Below are positions 1 through 5,817 of a DNA stretch of 6,005 bases, piece by piece. The translations under genes were made by a program, and so were the position numbers. Under the pieces are notes generated by a model. The model saw only the letters and a list, made by a program, of their open reading frames with translations, made no database searches and had not been told where the DNA came from. The stretch lies in NCBI GenBank assembly GCA_025458735.1, contig JALORV010000125.1, positions 1 through 6,005 of the forward strand. Direction: 5' to 3'. The DNA is from Burkholderiaceae bacterium (GTDB lineage Bacteria; Pseudomonadota; Gammaproteobacteria; Burkholderiales; Burkholderiaceae). The stretch's first letter is position 1; every line of letters begins with the position of its first letter.

Positions 1-36
1 GAGGCTCAGTTGCAGAGGGGAGCGCGGGACGGTCAC
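1..36 (-). CDS. Possible 5' end of a leftward gene, tentatively DnaA regulatory inactivator Hda (partial)
   Basis: Read leftward from a GTG at 36-34, the frame stays open to the window edge and encodes VTVPRSPLQLSL. Ten of the twelve third codon positions are G or C, as expected for a real gene here. The P-L-Q-L-S-L run resembles the N-terminal beta-clamp-binding motif of Hda (QLSLPL in E. coli), the protein that promotes ATP hydrolysis by DnaA after replication initiation. No Shine-Dalgarno sequence precedes the GTG and no other start codon lies between it and the upstream stop. With only 12 residues visible, the identification is a guess from one motif. The gene would be divergent from kefF. 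Confidence 0.25.
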   Translation of the reverse strand, partial: MTVPRSPLQLSL

Positions 37-63
37 GGCGGCGGCAGACGGCGTCGCGAGGGC

Positions 64-219
64 GCAGCCGGCGCGGCTGCGGCGCGTTCGCGCACAGATG
101 GGAATCTAGCAATCGATCGGCCGCCCGGCAGTGTCACGACTGCCGGCAGGTTGCCCCGCGTCAAGCCGGCGCGCTGCCGGCCGGGAGGCACGACGGCATC
201 TCCCTGCAGCCGGCGCGGC
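64..219 (+). repeat. Pair of 14-nt direct repeats flanking the intergenic hairpins
   Basis: GCAGCCGGCGCGGC is present exactly at 64-77 and again at 206-219, 142 nt apart, with the two inverted repeats lying between the copies. The second copy ends 16 nt before the kefF start codon. The high GC content makes chance similarity more likely than usual, so this is recorded as a sequence fact without a function. Confidence 0.5.
125..146. repeat. Perfect 8-bp inverted repeat (hairpin or operator candidate)
   Basis: CCGGCAGT (125-132) and ACTGCCGG (139-146) are perfect inverted repeats separated by the hexamer GTCACG. The DNA or RNA could form an 8-bp hairpin with a 6-nt loop. No T-run follows on either strand, so it is not a canonical intrinsic terminator. 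It lies about 90 nt upstream of kefF, where a dimeric regulator could bind, but no regulator family is recognisable from the half-site. Confidence 0.55.
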
Positions 220-235
220 AGGTCCGCAACGCATA

Positions 236-778
236 ATGCGCGGCGTGATCCTGCTGCTCCTTGCCCATCCGCATCCGCGCCAGTCGATCGCCGGTCGTGC
301 GCTGCTCGAAGCGGTGCGGGATCTGCCGGGCGTCACCGTGCACGCGCTGTACGACGCCTATCCCGACTTCTGCATCGACGTCGCGGCCGAGCAGCGGCGG
401 CTGCTGGATGCGCGCCTGGTGGTGTGGCAGCACCCGCTCTACTGGTACGGCGTGCCGGCGCTGCTGAAGCTCTGGCAGGAAGCCGTGCTGACGCGCGGCT
501 GGGCCTACGGCGAGGGCGGCACCGCGTTGCACGGCAAGGACTGCCTGTGGGTGACGACGACGGGCGCGCTGCCCGCGGCTTATGCGGCAGACGGCGCGCA
601 TCGCCATCCGTTCGCGGCCTTCGTGCCGCCGGTGCGGCAGACCGCGGAATTCTGCGGCATGCGCTGGCTCGACCCGATCGTCCTGCACGGCGCGCACCGC
701 CTCGATGCCGCGGACCTCGCAGCGCGGGCGCAGGACTACCGCCGCCGCCTGATGGAGTATCTGGAGCAGCATGGCTGA
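236..778 (+). CDS. kefF: KefF-like FMN quinone oxidoreductase, ancillary subunit of KefC
   Basis: Encodes a 180-residue cytoplasmic flavodoxin-fold NAD(P)H:quinone oxidoreductase, close to the 176 residues of E. coli KefF. KefF binds KefC, is needed for its full activity and can reduce quinone electrophiles. Family landmarks in order are AHPHP (10-14) after the first beta strand, YPDF (42-45), the flavin-loop motif WQHPLYWY (64-71), GWAYGEGGTALHGK (88-101) and TTTG (107-110). The start at 236 is chosen because it places VILLLLAHPHP at the N-terminus as in KefF. The frame is open upstream to a GTG at 131, but that adds 35 non-homologous residues. The Shine-Dalgarno sequence is weak. The 3' end overlaps kefC by 8 nt, so the two are almost certainly one transcript. 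KefG, the KefB partner, is the main alternative; the KefC-like partner favours KefF. Confidence 0.93.
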   Translation: MRGVILLLLAHPHPRQSIAGRALLEAVRDLPGVTVHALYDAYPDFCIDVAAEQRRLLDARLVVWQHPLYWYGVPALLKLWQEAVLTRGWAYGEGGTALHGKDCLWVTTTGALPAAYAADGAHRHPFAAFVPPVRQTAEFCGMRWLDPIVLHGAHRLDAADLAARAQDYRRRLMEYLEQHG

Positions 779-2573
779 AGCCTCGATCCTGCGCGACGCG
801 CTGGTCTATCTCGGCGCGGCCGTGGTTTGCGTGCCGCTTGCCAAGCGCGCCGGCCTCGGCTCGGTGCTCGGCTACCTGATCGCGGGCTGCCTGATCGGGC
901 CGTGGGGGCTGGGCTTCGTCACCAACGTGCAGTCGATCCTGCACTTCGCGGAGTTCGGGGTCGTGCTGATGCTGTTCCTGATCGGCCTCGAACTCGACCT
1001 GAAGCGGCTGGTCGGGATGCGCGGCCCGGTGTTCGGTGGCGGCGCGCTGCAGATGGGCGCCTGTGGCGCCTTGCTCGGCATCGGCCTGTGGGCGGCGGGC
1101 CTGCCGTGGCAGGGAGCGATCGTCGCCGGCCTGGCGCTGGCGATGTCGTCGACTGCCATTGCGGTCCAGACCATGGCCGAACGCAACCTGCTCAACGCGC
1201 CGGTCGGGCGCAGCGCCTTTGCAGTGCTGCTGTTCCAGGACATCGCGGCGATTCCGCTGATCGCGCTGGTGCCGCTGCTCGGCAGCGCCGATGCCGGCGG
1301 CGAGCCGGGCTGGCAGCTGGCGGCCAAGGGACTGGCCGCGATCGTGGTCGTCATCGTGATCGGTCGCTTCCTGACACGCCCGCTGATGCGGCTGATCGCC
1401 GCCGCCGACGTGCGCGAGATCTTCACCGCGTTCGCGCTGCTGCTGGTGTTCGGCATTGCCGAGCTGATGACGATGGCGGGCCTGTCGATGGCGCTCGGCG
1501 CCTTCCTCGCCGGCGTGCTGCTCGCCAGCTCCGAGTACCGCCATGCGCTCGAGACCGACATCGCGCCGTTCAAGGGCCTGCTGCTGGGGCTGTTCTTCAT
1601 CGCCGTCGGCATGTCGATCGACTTCGGCCTGGTCGGCGCCGAGCCGCTCAAGCTGGCGCTGCTGGTGGCCGGGCTGCTGCTGGCCAAGGCGGTGGCGCTG
1701 GCGGTCATTGCGCCGGCGCTGCAGGTGTCGTCATCGGAGCGGTGGCTGTTCGCCGCGCTGCTGGCGCAGGCCGGCGAGTTCGCCTTCGTGGTGTTCGGCG
1801 TGGCGCGCAGCGCGCGCGTGCTGCCGGGCGACTGGGATGCGCTGCTCACCGCGGCCGTGGCGCTGTCGATGGCCGCCACGCCGCTCATGCTGCTGGCGCA
1901 CGATGCGCTGCTGGCGCGCCGTGCACGGGCGCAGCGCGCGGCCGACACCATCGACGACGATTCGGCGCCGGTGATCGTCGCCGGCGCCGGGCGCTACGGC
2001 CAGATCATCGCGCGCCTGCTGTACGCGCACGGTGTGCGCGTCACCGTCCTCGATCACGATCCGGACCAGATCGACCTGCTGCGCCGCTTCGGCTTCAAGG
2101 TGTTCTACGGTGACGCCACGCGGCTGGACCTGCTGCATGCGGCCGGCGCCGCGCGCGCGCGGCTGCTGGTGGTGGCGATCGACGATGTCGAGGCCAGCCT
2201 GCACCTGGTCGATGCCGTGCGCAGCGAGTTTCCGCAGCTCGAAATCGTCGCGCGGGCACGCAACGTGCGGCACTGGCTCGAGCTGGCCGAGCGCGGTGTC
2301 ACGCTGGCCGAGCGCGAGACCTTCGAGTCGGCGCTGCGCTCCGGGCGGCAGGCGCTCGAGGTGCTCGGGCTGGCGCCCTATGAGGCGCGCGAGATTGCCG
2401 ACCGCTTTCGCCGCGCCAACCTGGCGACGCTGGCGGCGATGCGGCCGGTGTTCCGCGACGAGGCCAAGACGGTCGCGATTGCCAAGAGCGGCCGCGAGGA
2501 ACTCGAGGAGAACCTGCGGCGCGACCGCGAGGCGCAGCAGGCCAGGCCGGGCGAGGGCAGTTCCTGGCAGTGA
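771..2573 (+). CDS. kefC: Glutathione-regulated K+/H+ antiporter KefC/KefB
   Basis: Encodes a 600-residue inner-membrane protein (E. coli KefB 601, KefC 620). Kef systems are held closed by glutathione and opened by glutathione-electrophile adducts; K+ leaves, H+ enters, and cytoplasmic acidification protects against compounds such as methylglyoxal. Residues 5-380 form the CPA2 transport domain with about 12-13 membrane helices, including the FQD motif (155-157). The cytoplasmic regulatory loop is HALETDIAPFKG (258-269). Residues 399-520 are an RCK/KTN nucleotide-binding domain with GAGRYG (405-410) and the strand-end acidic motif LDHD (427-430). The glutathione-site residues of E. coli KefC (R416, R516, N551) align with R415, R515 and N550. 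The start at 771 has a GGAG (763-766) inside kefF, implying translational coupling. One acidic residue of the regulatory loop is replaced by A265. KefB versus KefC is not settled; adjacency to kefF and the loop favour KefC. Confidence 0.95.
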   Translation: MAEASILRDALVYLGAAVVCVPLAKRAGLGSVLGYLIAGCLIGPWGLGFVTNVQSILHFAEFGVVLMLFLIGLELDLKRLVGMRGPVFGGGALQMGACGALLGIGLWAAGLPWQGAIVAGLALAMSSTAIAVQTMAERNLLNAPVGRSAFAVLLFQDIAAIPLIALVPLLGSADAGGEPGWQLAAKGLAAIVVVIVIGRFLTRPLMRLIAAADVREIFTAFALLLVFGIAELMTMAGLSMALGAFLAGVLLASSEYRHALETDIAPFKGLLLGLFFIAVGMSIDFGLVGAEPLKLALLVAGLLLAKAVALAVIAPALQVSSSERWLFAALLAQAGEFAFVVFGVARSARVLPGDWDALLTAAVALSMAATPLMLLAHDALLARRARAQRAADTIDDDSAPVIVAGAGRYGQIIARLLYAHGVRVTVLDHDPDQIDLLRRFGFKVFYGDATRLDLLHAAGAARARLLVVAIDDVEASLHLVDAVRSEFPQLEIVARARNVRHWLELAERGVTLAERETFESALRSGRQALEVLGLAPYEAREIADRFRRANLATLAAMRPVFRDEAKTVAIAKSGREELEENLRRDREAQQARPGEGSSWQ

Positions 2574-2592
2574 GCGCTGCGGCCGCGCGCCG

Positions 2593-3234
2593 CTACGCGG
2601 TGAAGCCGATCTTCTTGTGCGTGCCGTCGCAGAACGGCTTGTTGGCCGACTGCCCGCAGCGGCACAGCCAGACTTTCTCGGCGACGAAACTGGTGCCGTC
2701 GGCGGCGCGGAACTCGACCTTGCCTTCGACCATCAGGGGGCCGTCGGGGATCGCGTTGACCTTGACCGGCCCGGCCGGCTCGGCATCGACCGACGCCGGC
2801 GCGTTGGCGCAGGCGCCGGCATCCGCGAAGCCCTGCCGCTCGTGGCTGCCGTCGCAGAACGGCTTGTTGGCCGATGCGCCGCAGCGGCACAGCGCCACGC
2901 GCGTGTACTCCACCAGCGTCGCGTGCCCGCCGCCGGGGATCGTCACGCGGCCGCGCAGGTAGATCGGCCCGCGCGGCTGCAGGCTCGCGACGTTGCGCTC
3001 GGGCTCGGCCTCGACCAGGGCGCCGTCCGGGGCGTGCAGCGTGAGGGCGCCGGTCGGACAGCGGGCGACCACCTGCGCCAGATGACCGGCGTCGGCCTGG
3101 TCCGGCTGGATCCAGGGCCGCGCCTGCGGGTCGAACACGGCCGGGGCGCCGCGCACGCATTCCGCAGCATGAATGCAGCGCTGCGCGTCGTAGCGGATCG
3201 TGACCTCTTTGCCGCGGTAGTCGCGTGTGCTCAT
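2593..3234 (-). CDS. Three-cluster iron-sulfur protein: YjdI-type Fer4_19 domain plus two CDGSH domains
   Basis: Encodes 213 residues. Residues 10-65 match the divergent mono-cluster ferredoxin domain (Fer4_19, E. coli YjdI), with C20-x5-C26 in [11 protein letters not shown], then RPWI (39-42) and C59 in CPTGAL. Two CDGSH domains follow, each with the full C-x-C-x2-S-x3-P-x-C-D-G-x-H signature: C116, C118, C127, H131, and C191, C193, C202, H206. Each CDGSH motif normally holds a 2Fe-2S cluster with three Cys and one His ligand, as in mitoNEET. No signal peptide or membrane segment is visible, so a soluble cytoplasmic electron-transfer or redox-sensing protein is likely. The start at 3234 is fixed by GGAGG at 3245-3241, 6 nt upstream, and forms an ATGA overlap with the dehydrogenase stop, so the genes are probably translationally coupled. 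An open frame continues upstream to 4806 antisense to nothing real and is not used. The partner and substrate are unknown. Confidence 0.9.
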   Translation of the reverse strand: MSTRDYRGKEVTIRYDAQRCIHAAECVRGAPAVFDPQARPWIQPDQADAGHLAQVVARCPTGALTLHAPDGALVEAEPERNVASLQPRGPIYLRGRVTIPGGGHATLVEYTRVALCRCGASANKPFCDGSHERQGFADAGACANAPASVDAEPAGPVKVNAIPDGPLMVEGKVEFRAADGTSFVAEKVWLCRCGQSANKPFCDGTHKKIGFTA

Positions 3235-4676
3235 TGCATGCCTCCGATGCAGACGTACTTGACGACCAGATACTCGTCGATGCCGTATTTCGAGCCCTCG
3301 CGCCCGAGGCCCGACTGCTTGACGCCGCCGAACGGCGCAACCTCGTTGGAGATCAACCCGGTATTGACGCCGACCATGCCGCTTTCGAGCTGCTCGGCGA
3401 CGCGGAAGACGCGGGCGACATCGCGCGAGTAGAAGTACGCAGCGAGCCCGAACTCGGTCGAGTTGGCGGCGGCCACGGCTTCCGCCTCGTCGCTGAAGCG
3501 GAACACCGGCGCCACCGGGCCGAAGGTCTCCTCGCGCGCCACCAGCATGTCGCCGGTCACGTCGGCGATCACGGTCGGCTGGAAGAACGTGCCGCCGAGT
3601 TCGTGCGGCGCGCCCCCCGTGAGCACGCGCGCGCCGTGCGCGCGCGCATCGGCCACATGCGCTTCCACCTTCGCCAGCGCCTGGCGGTCGATCAGCGGGC
3701 CCTGCTGCACGCCGTCGGCAAAGCCCGAGCCCACCTTCAGGCCGCGTGCGCGCGCCGCCAGCTTCTCGACGAACGCCTCGTAGATCCCGGCCTGCACGTA
3801 GAAGCGGTTGGTGCACACGCAGGTCTGGCCGGCGTTGCGGTACTTCGAGGCCAGCGCGCCTTCGACGGCGGCCTCCAGATCGGCATCGTCGAACACGATG
3901 AACGGCGCATTGCCGCCAAGCTCGAGCGAGAGCTTCTTCAGCGTCGGCGCGCTCTGTGCCATCAGGATGCGTCCGACCGCCGTGGAACCGGTGAACGACA
4001 GTTTGCGCACGGTGTGCGAGGCGCACAGCGCCTGGCCGATCTCGATCGAGCGCTGCTCGTCGGCCGGCACCACGTTGAACACGCCCGCCGGCAGGCCGGC
4101 CCGCTGCGCCAGCTCGGCCAGCGCCAGCGCCGACAGCGGCGTCTGCTCGGCCGGCTTGACCACCACCGTGCAGCCGGCCGCCAGCGCCGGGGCCACCTTG
4201 CGAGTGATCATCGCGTTCGGAAAATTCCACGGCGTGATCGCCGCAGCAACTCCGATCGGCTCCTTGAACACCAGCAGTCGACGGTCGTTGGCGACCGTTG
4301 CCAGCGTGTCGCCACTGACGCGCTTGCCTTCTTCCGCAAACCACTCGATGAACGAGGCCCCGTAGGCGACTTCGCCGCGGCTTTCCGCCAGCGGCTTGCC
4401 CTGCTCGGCAGTCATCAGCCGCGCGAGGTCTTCCTGGTGCGTCATCACCAGGTCGAACCACGCGCGCAGGATCCACGCGCGGGCCGCCGCAGTCACGGCG
4501 CGCTCCGCGTCGGCGCCGTCGCAATTGGCGACTTCCGCCAGCCGGACGCCGTCGGCCGGATTGCTCACCGCAAAGCGGCCACCCGCGGCAGCGGGGCACC
4601 AGGCGCCGTCGATGTAGGCATCGGCTTTCAGCAACGCGCCGTCCGCCAGGGACGGCATTCCGACTTTCTGCAGCAT
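3231..4676 (-). CDS. gabD: Succinate-semialdehyde dehydrogenase-like aldehyde dehydrogenase (GabD/ALDH5 type)
   Basis: Encodes 481 residues, a cytoplasmic NAD(P)-dependent enzyme closest to GabD, which oxidises succinate semialdehyde to succinate in 4-aminobutyrate breakdown; glutarate semialdehyde and related aldehydes are possible substrates. Family landmarks are PWNFP with oxyanion-hole N151, cofactor lysine K174 in [13 protein letters not shown] (228-232), general base E252 in LELGGN, nucleophile C286 in GQTCVC, EETFGP with E384, and the GabD-like C-terminal stretch [22 protein letters not shown] (444-465 region). E177 replaces the serine that contacts the NADP phosphate in E. coli GabD, suggesting NAD+ use. 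Compared with E. coli GabD, about 14 residues are missing between A67 and I69, where two N-terminal helices normally join; total length is kept by a longer N-terminus. C286 and C288 match the redox-switch cysteine pair of human SSADH. The start is set by GGAGG 6 nt upstream. No other GABA gene is in view, so the true substrate is uncertain. Confidence 0.88.
   Translation of the reverse strand: MLQKVGMPSLADGALLKADAYIDGAWCPAAAGGRFAVSNPADGVRLAEVANCDGADAERAVTAAARAWILRAWFDLVMTHQEDLARLMTAEQGKPLAESRGEVAYGASFIEWFAEEGKRVSGDTLATVANDRRLLVFKEPIGVAAAITPWNFPNAMITRKVAPALAAGCTVVVKPAEQTPLSALALAELAQRAGLPAGVFNVVPADEQRSIEIGQALCASHTVRKLSFTGSTAVGRILMAQSAPTLKKLSLELGGNAPFIVFDDADLEAAVEGALASKYRNAGQTCVCTNRFYVQAGIYEAFVEKLAARARGLKVGSGFADGVQQGPLIDRQALAKVEAHVADARAHGARVLTGGAPHELGGTFFQPTVIADVTGDMLVAREETFGPVAPVFRFSDEAEAVAAANSTEFGLAAYFYSRDVARVFRVAEQLESGMVGVNTGLISNEVAPFGGVKQSGLGREGSKYGIDEYLVVKYVCIGGMQ
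3241..3245 (-). promoter_or_regulatory. Shine-Dalgarno of the CDGSH gene, inside the dehydrogenase gene
   Basis: GGAGG reads leftward from 3245 to 3241, 6 nt before the ATG at 3234, and overlaps the last codons of the dehydrogenase. It decides the start of the iron-sulfur protein and supports re-initiation at the ATGA overlap. Its sequence and spacing are identical to those of the upstream gene. Confidence 0.8.
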
Positions 4677-4756
4677 GTCCTGCCTCCGCGCGGCCAGAGG
4701 CAGCAGGATACTGCGCGCCGGCTAAACTTTCGCTTCCACGCACTCGATGCCGCTCG
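4677..4756. promoter_or_regulatory. Divergent promoter region between the dehydrogenase operon and the oxygenase gene
   Basis: These 80 nt separate two start codons that face apart, so promoters for both directions are expected here or just inside the genes. Towards the dehydrogenase, TATCCT (reading leftward from 4710) is a 4/6 match to a -10 box, without a good -35. Towards the oxygenase, TAAACT at 4723-4728 is a 4/6 -10 match, also without a good -35. No clear operator is seen. Confidence 0.35.
4683..4687 (-). promoter_or_regulatory. Shine-Dalgarno that fixes the dehydrogenase start
   Basis: GGAGG reads leftward from 4687 to 4683 with 6 nt to the ATG at 4676. The next in-frame ATG, at 4658, aligns better with the usual GabD N-terminus but has no ribosome binding site, so the longer protein is preferred. 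Confidence 0.8.
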
Positions 4757-5698
4757 ATGAAGTTCCAGGCGCTCCGTCCCGATCTGCAGACCTGGTTCAG
4801 GGACATGGTCCGTCGCGCCAGCTCGCGCGATGCGATGGTGACGGCACTGGTGGCAGCCGGCTACCAGCCGGCCTTTGCGCGCGAAGCCACCGAGTGCGCG
4901 CTGCGGTCGCTGCCGGCACCGGCGGCGCAGCCGGTCCCGGCGCCAGTGCCGGTCACCGGCGCGCTGACGGCTGGAACGGCTGCGGCGACTCCCGCTGCCG
5001 CTGCCGCCGGCGCCGGGAACGAAGCGCTGTCCCTGAGCCAGCAGCTGGTGTCGATGCCGAACACGATCGCCACCAGCGACCGCGAGATCCACATGCTGCT
5101 GGCGCTCAACGCGCCGCGCATCGTGCTGTTCGGCAACCTGCTGTCGGCCGAGGAGTGCGACGAGATGGTGCGGCTGTCGCAGGGCAAACTGGAGCGCTCG
5201 AGCGTGGTCAACAACGAGACCGGCGCCTATGACATCCATCCGCACCGGACCAGCTTCGGCACCTACTTCAACCGCGGCGAGAATGAGCTGATCCGGCGCC
5301 TCGAGGCCCGTATCGCCGAACTGGTGCAGTACCCGGTCGAAAACGGCGAGCCGATCCAGATCCTGCACTACGAGCCTGGCGGCGAGTACAAGCCGCACTT
5401 CGACTACTTCGATCCGAAGCAGCCGGGCAACGAGCAGGTGCTGACGCAGGGCGGCCAGCGCATCGCCACGCTGATCATGTACCTGAACGACGTCGAGGCC
5501 GGTGGCTCGACCGTGTTTCCGGAGGTCGGCATCGACGTGATCCCCCGGCGCGGCAATGCCGTGTACTTCGCCTACTGCGCCGAGGGCGGCGCGCTGGATG
5601 CGCGTTCCCTGCACGGCGGCAGCCCCGTGGGTGCGGGCGAGAAGTGGATCGCCACCAAGTGGTTCCGCGAGCGGCGCTATGTCGGCAGCGGAGCCTAG
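4757..5698 (+). CDS. Prolyl 4-hydroxylase-like Fe(II)/2-oxoglutarate-dependent oxygenase
   Basis: Encodes 313 residues. The C-terminal half (about 118-308) is a P4H-alpha-type double-stranded beta-helix oxygenase, which couples 2-oxoglutarate decarboxylation to hydroxylation, usually of a peptidyl proline. Iron ligands are H214 and D216 in YKPHFDYF and H286 in SLHGGSP; K296 in GEKWIATKW should bind the 2-oxoglutarate carboxylate ten residues after the distal histidine. HRTSFGTYF (163-171), LHYEPGGEY (203-211) and AGGSTVFPE (248-256) are further P4H landmarks. Residues 1-50 look like a small helical domain, joined to the enzyme by an Ala/Pro-rich low-complexity linker (about 52-86). No signal peptide is seen, so it is probably cytoplasmic. 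No clear Shine-Dalgarno precedes the ATG at 4757, but no upstream start codon exists in frame and the next ATG (4805) would cut the helical domain. The protein substrate is unknown. Confidence 0.9.
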   Translation: MKFQALRPDLQTWFRDMVRRASSRDAMVTALVAAGYQPAFAREATECALRSLPAPAAQPVPAPVPVTGALTAGTAAATPAAAAAGAGNEALSLSQQLVSMPNTIATSDREIHMLLALNAPRIVLFGNLLSAEECDEMVRLSQGKLERSSVVNNETGAYDIHPHRTSFGTYFNRGENELIRRLEARIAELVQYPVENGEPIQILHYEPGGEYKPHFDYFDPKQPGNEQVLTQGGQRIATLIMYLNDVEAGGSTVFPEVGIDVIPRRGNAVYFAYCAEGGALDARSLHGGSPVGAGEKWIATKWFRERRYVGSGA

Positions 5699-5817
5699 GC
5701 CGAAGGGCCGGAAGCCGCGCAGGCGGAAGTGATAGCCTTGCCCGCACGAGATCACAGCGTGCAGCGCGCCGGGGCGCCTCGGCTAGGCCACGCCACACTA
5801 CCTCAGCGGGGATGAAG
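5699..5817. promoter_or_regulatory. Intergenic region before the RND adaptor gene
   Basis: This 119-nt gap between the oxygenase stop and the adaptor start holds only short GC stems (GGCC 5698-5701 with GGCC 5706-5709; CCGC 5715-5718 with GCGG 5723-5726) and no T-run, so no convincing terminator. An inverted repeat, GTGAT at 5729-5733 and ATCAC at 5751-5755 with 17 nt between, could be a regulator site. TTGCCC at 5738 is a 4/6 match to a -35 box but lacks a partner -10. Confidence 0.35.

Larger units (their letters stand above)
37..235. promoter_or_regulatory. Repeat-rich intergenic region upstream of kefF
   Basis: About 200 nt hold no convincing gene; reading frames here are arginine-rich and lack the third-position GC bias of the neighbours. 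It should carry the kefF promoter and, if the leftward gene is real, that gene's promoter too. It contains an 8-bp inverted repeat at 125-146, a 6-bp one at 165-181 (GCCGGC, 5-nt gap, GCCGGC), and a 14-nt direct repeat at 64-77 and 206-219. The hexamer GCCGGC occurs five times (67, 142, 165, 176, 209). I cannot pick out a convincing -35/-10 pair. Confidence 0.4.

Noticed and set aside
2..109. + strand frame open from the left edge to TAG at 107-109, possible C-terminal tail of an upstream gene
   Set aside because: Its third-position GC is fairly high, but 35 codons with no recognisable motif are not enough, and it conflicts with the possible leftward gene start at 36.
10..879. 289-codon + strand open frame covering the upstream region, kefF and the start of kefC
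   Set aside because: The product is Arg/Ala-rich without domains and is out of frame with both real genes.
333..1544. 403-codon leftward open frame opposite kefF and kefC
   Set aside because: It overlaps two well-supported genes and its product is a low-complexity Arg/His/Gln-rich shadow.
2579..2593. GCGGC-N5-GCCGC hairpin between the converging kefC and iron-sulfur genes, as a bidirectional terminator
   Set aside because: The stem is only 5 bp, it runs into the stop codon of the iron-sulfur gene, and no T-run follows on either strand.
2032..3432. 466-codon + strand frame across the kefC end and the iron-sulfur gene
   Set aside because: It is a shadow of two recognised genes on opposite strands, with a composition typical of a wrong frame.
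4658..4676. Alternative dehydrogenase start at the ATG at 4658
   Set aside because: It aligns neatly with the E. coli GabD N-terminus but lacks a ribosome binding site, while 4676 has GGAGG at ideal spacing.
3225..4760. Long + strand open frame of 511 codons opposite the dehydrogenase gene
   Set aside because: It is antisense to a clearly recognisable GabD-type enzyme. Its product is rich in Arg, His and Gln and matches no family, as usual for the mirror frame of a GC-rich gene.
5698..5726. Short GC stems after the oxygenase stop as an intrinsic terminator
   Set aside because: Stems are only 4 bp each with no following T-run, and such pairs are expected by chance at this GC content.
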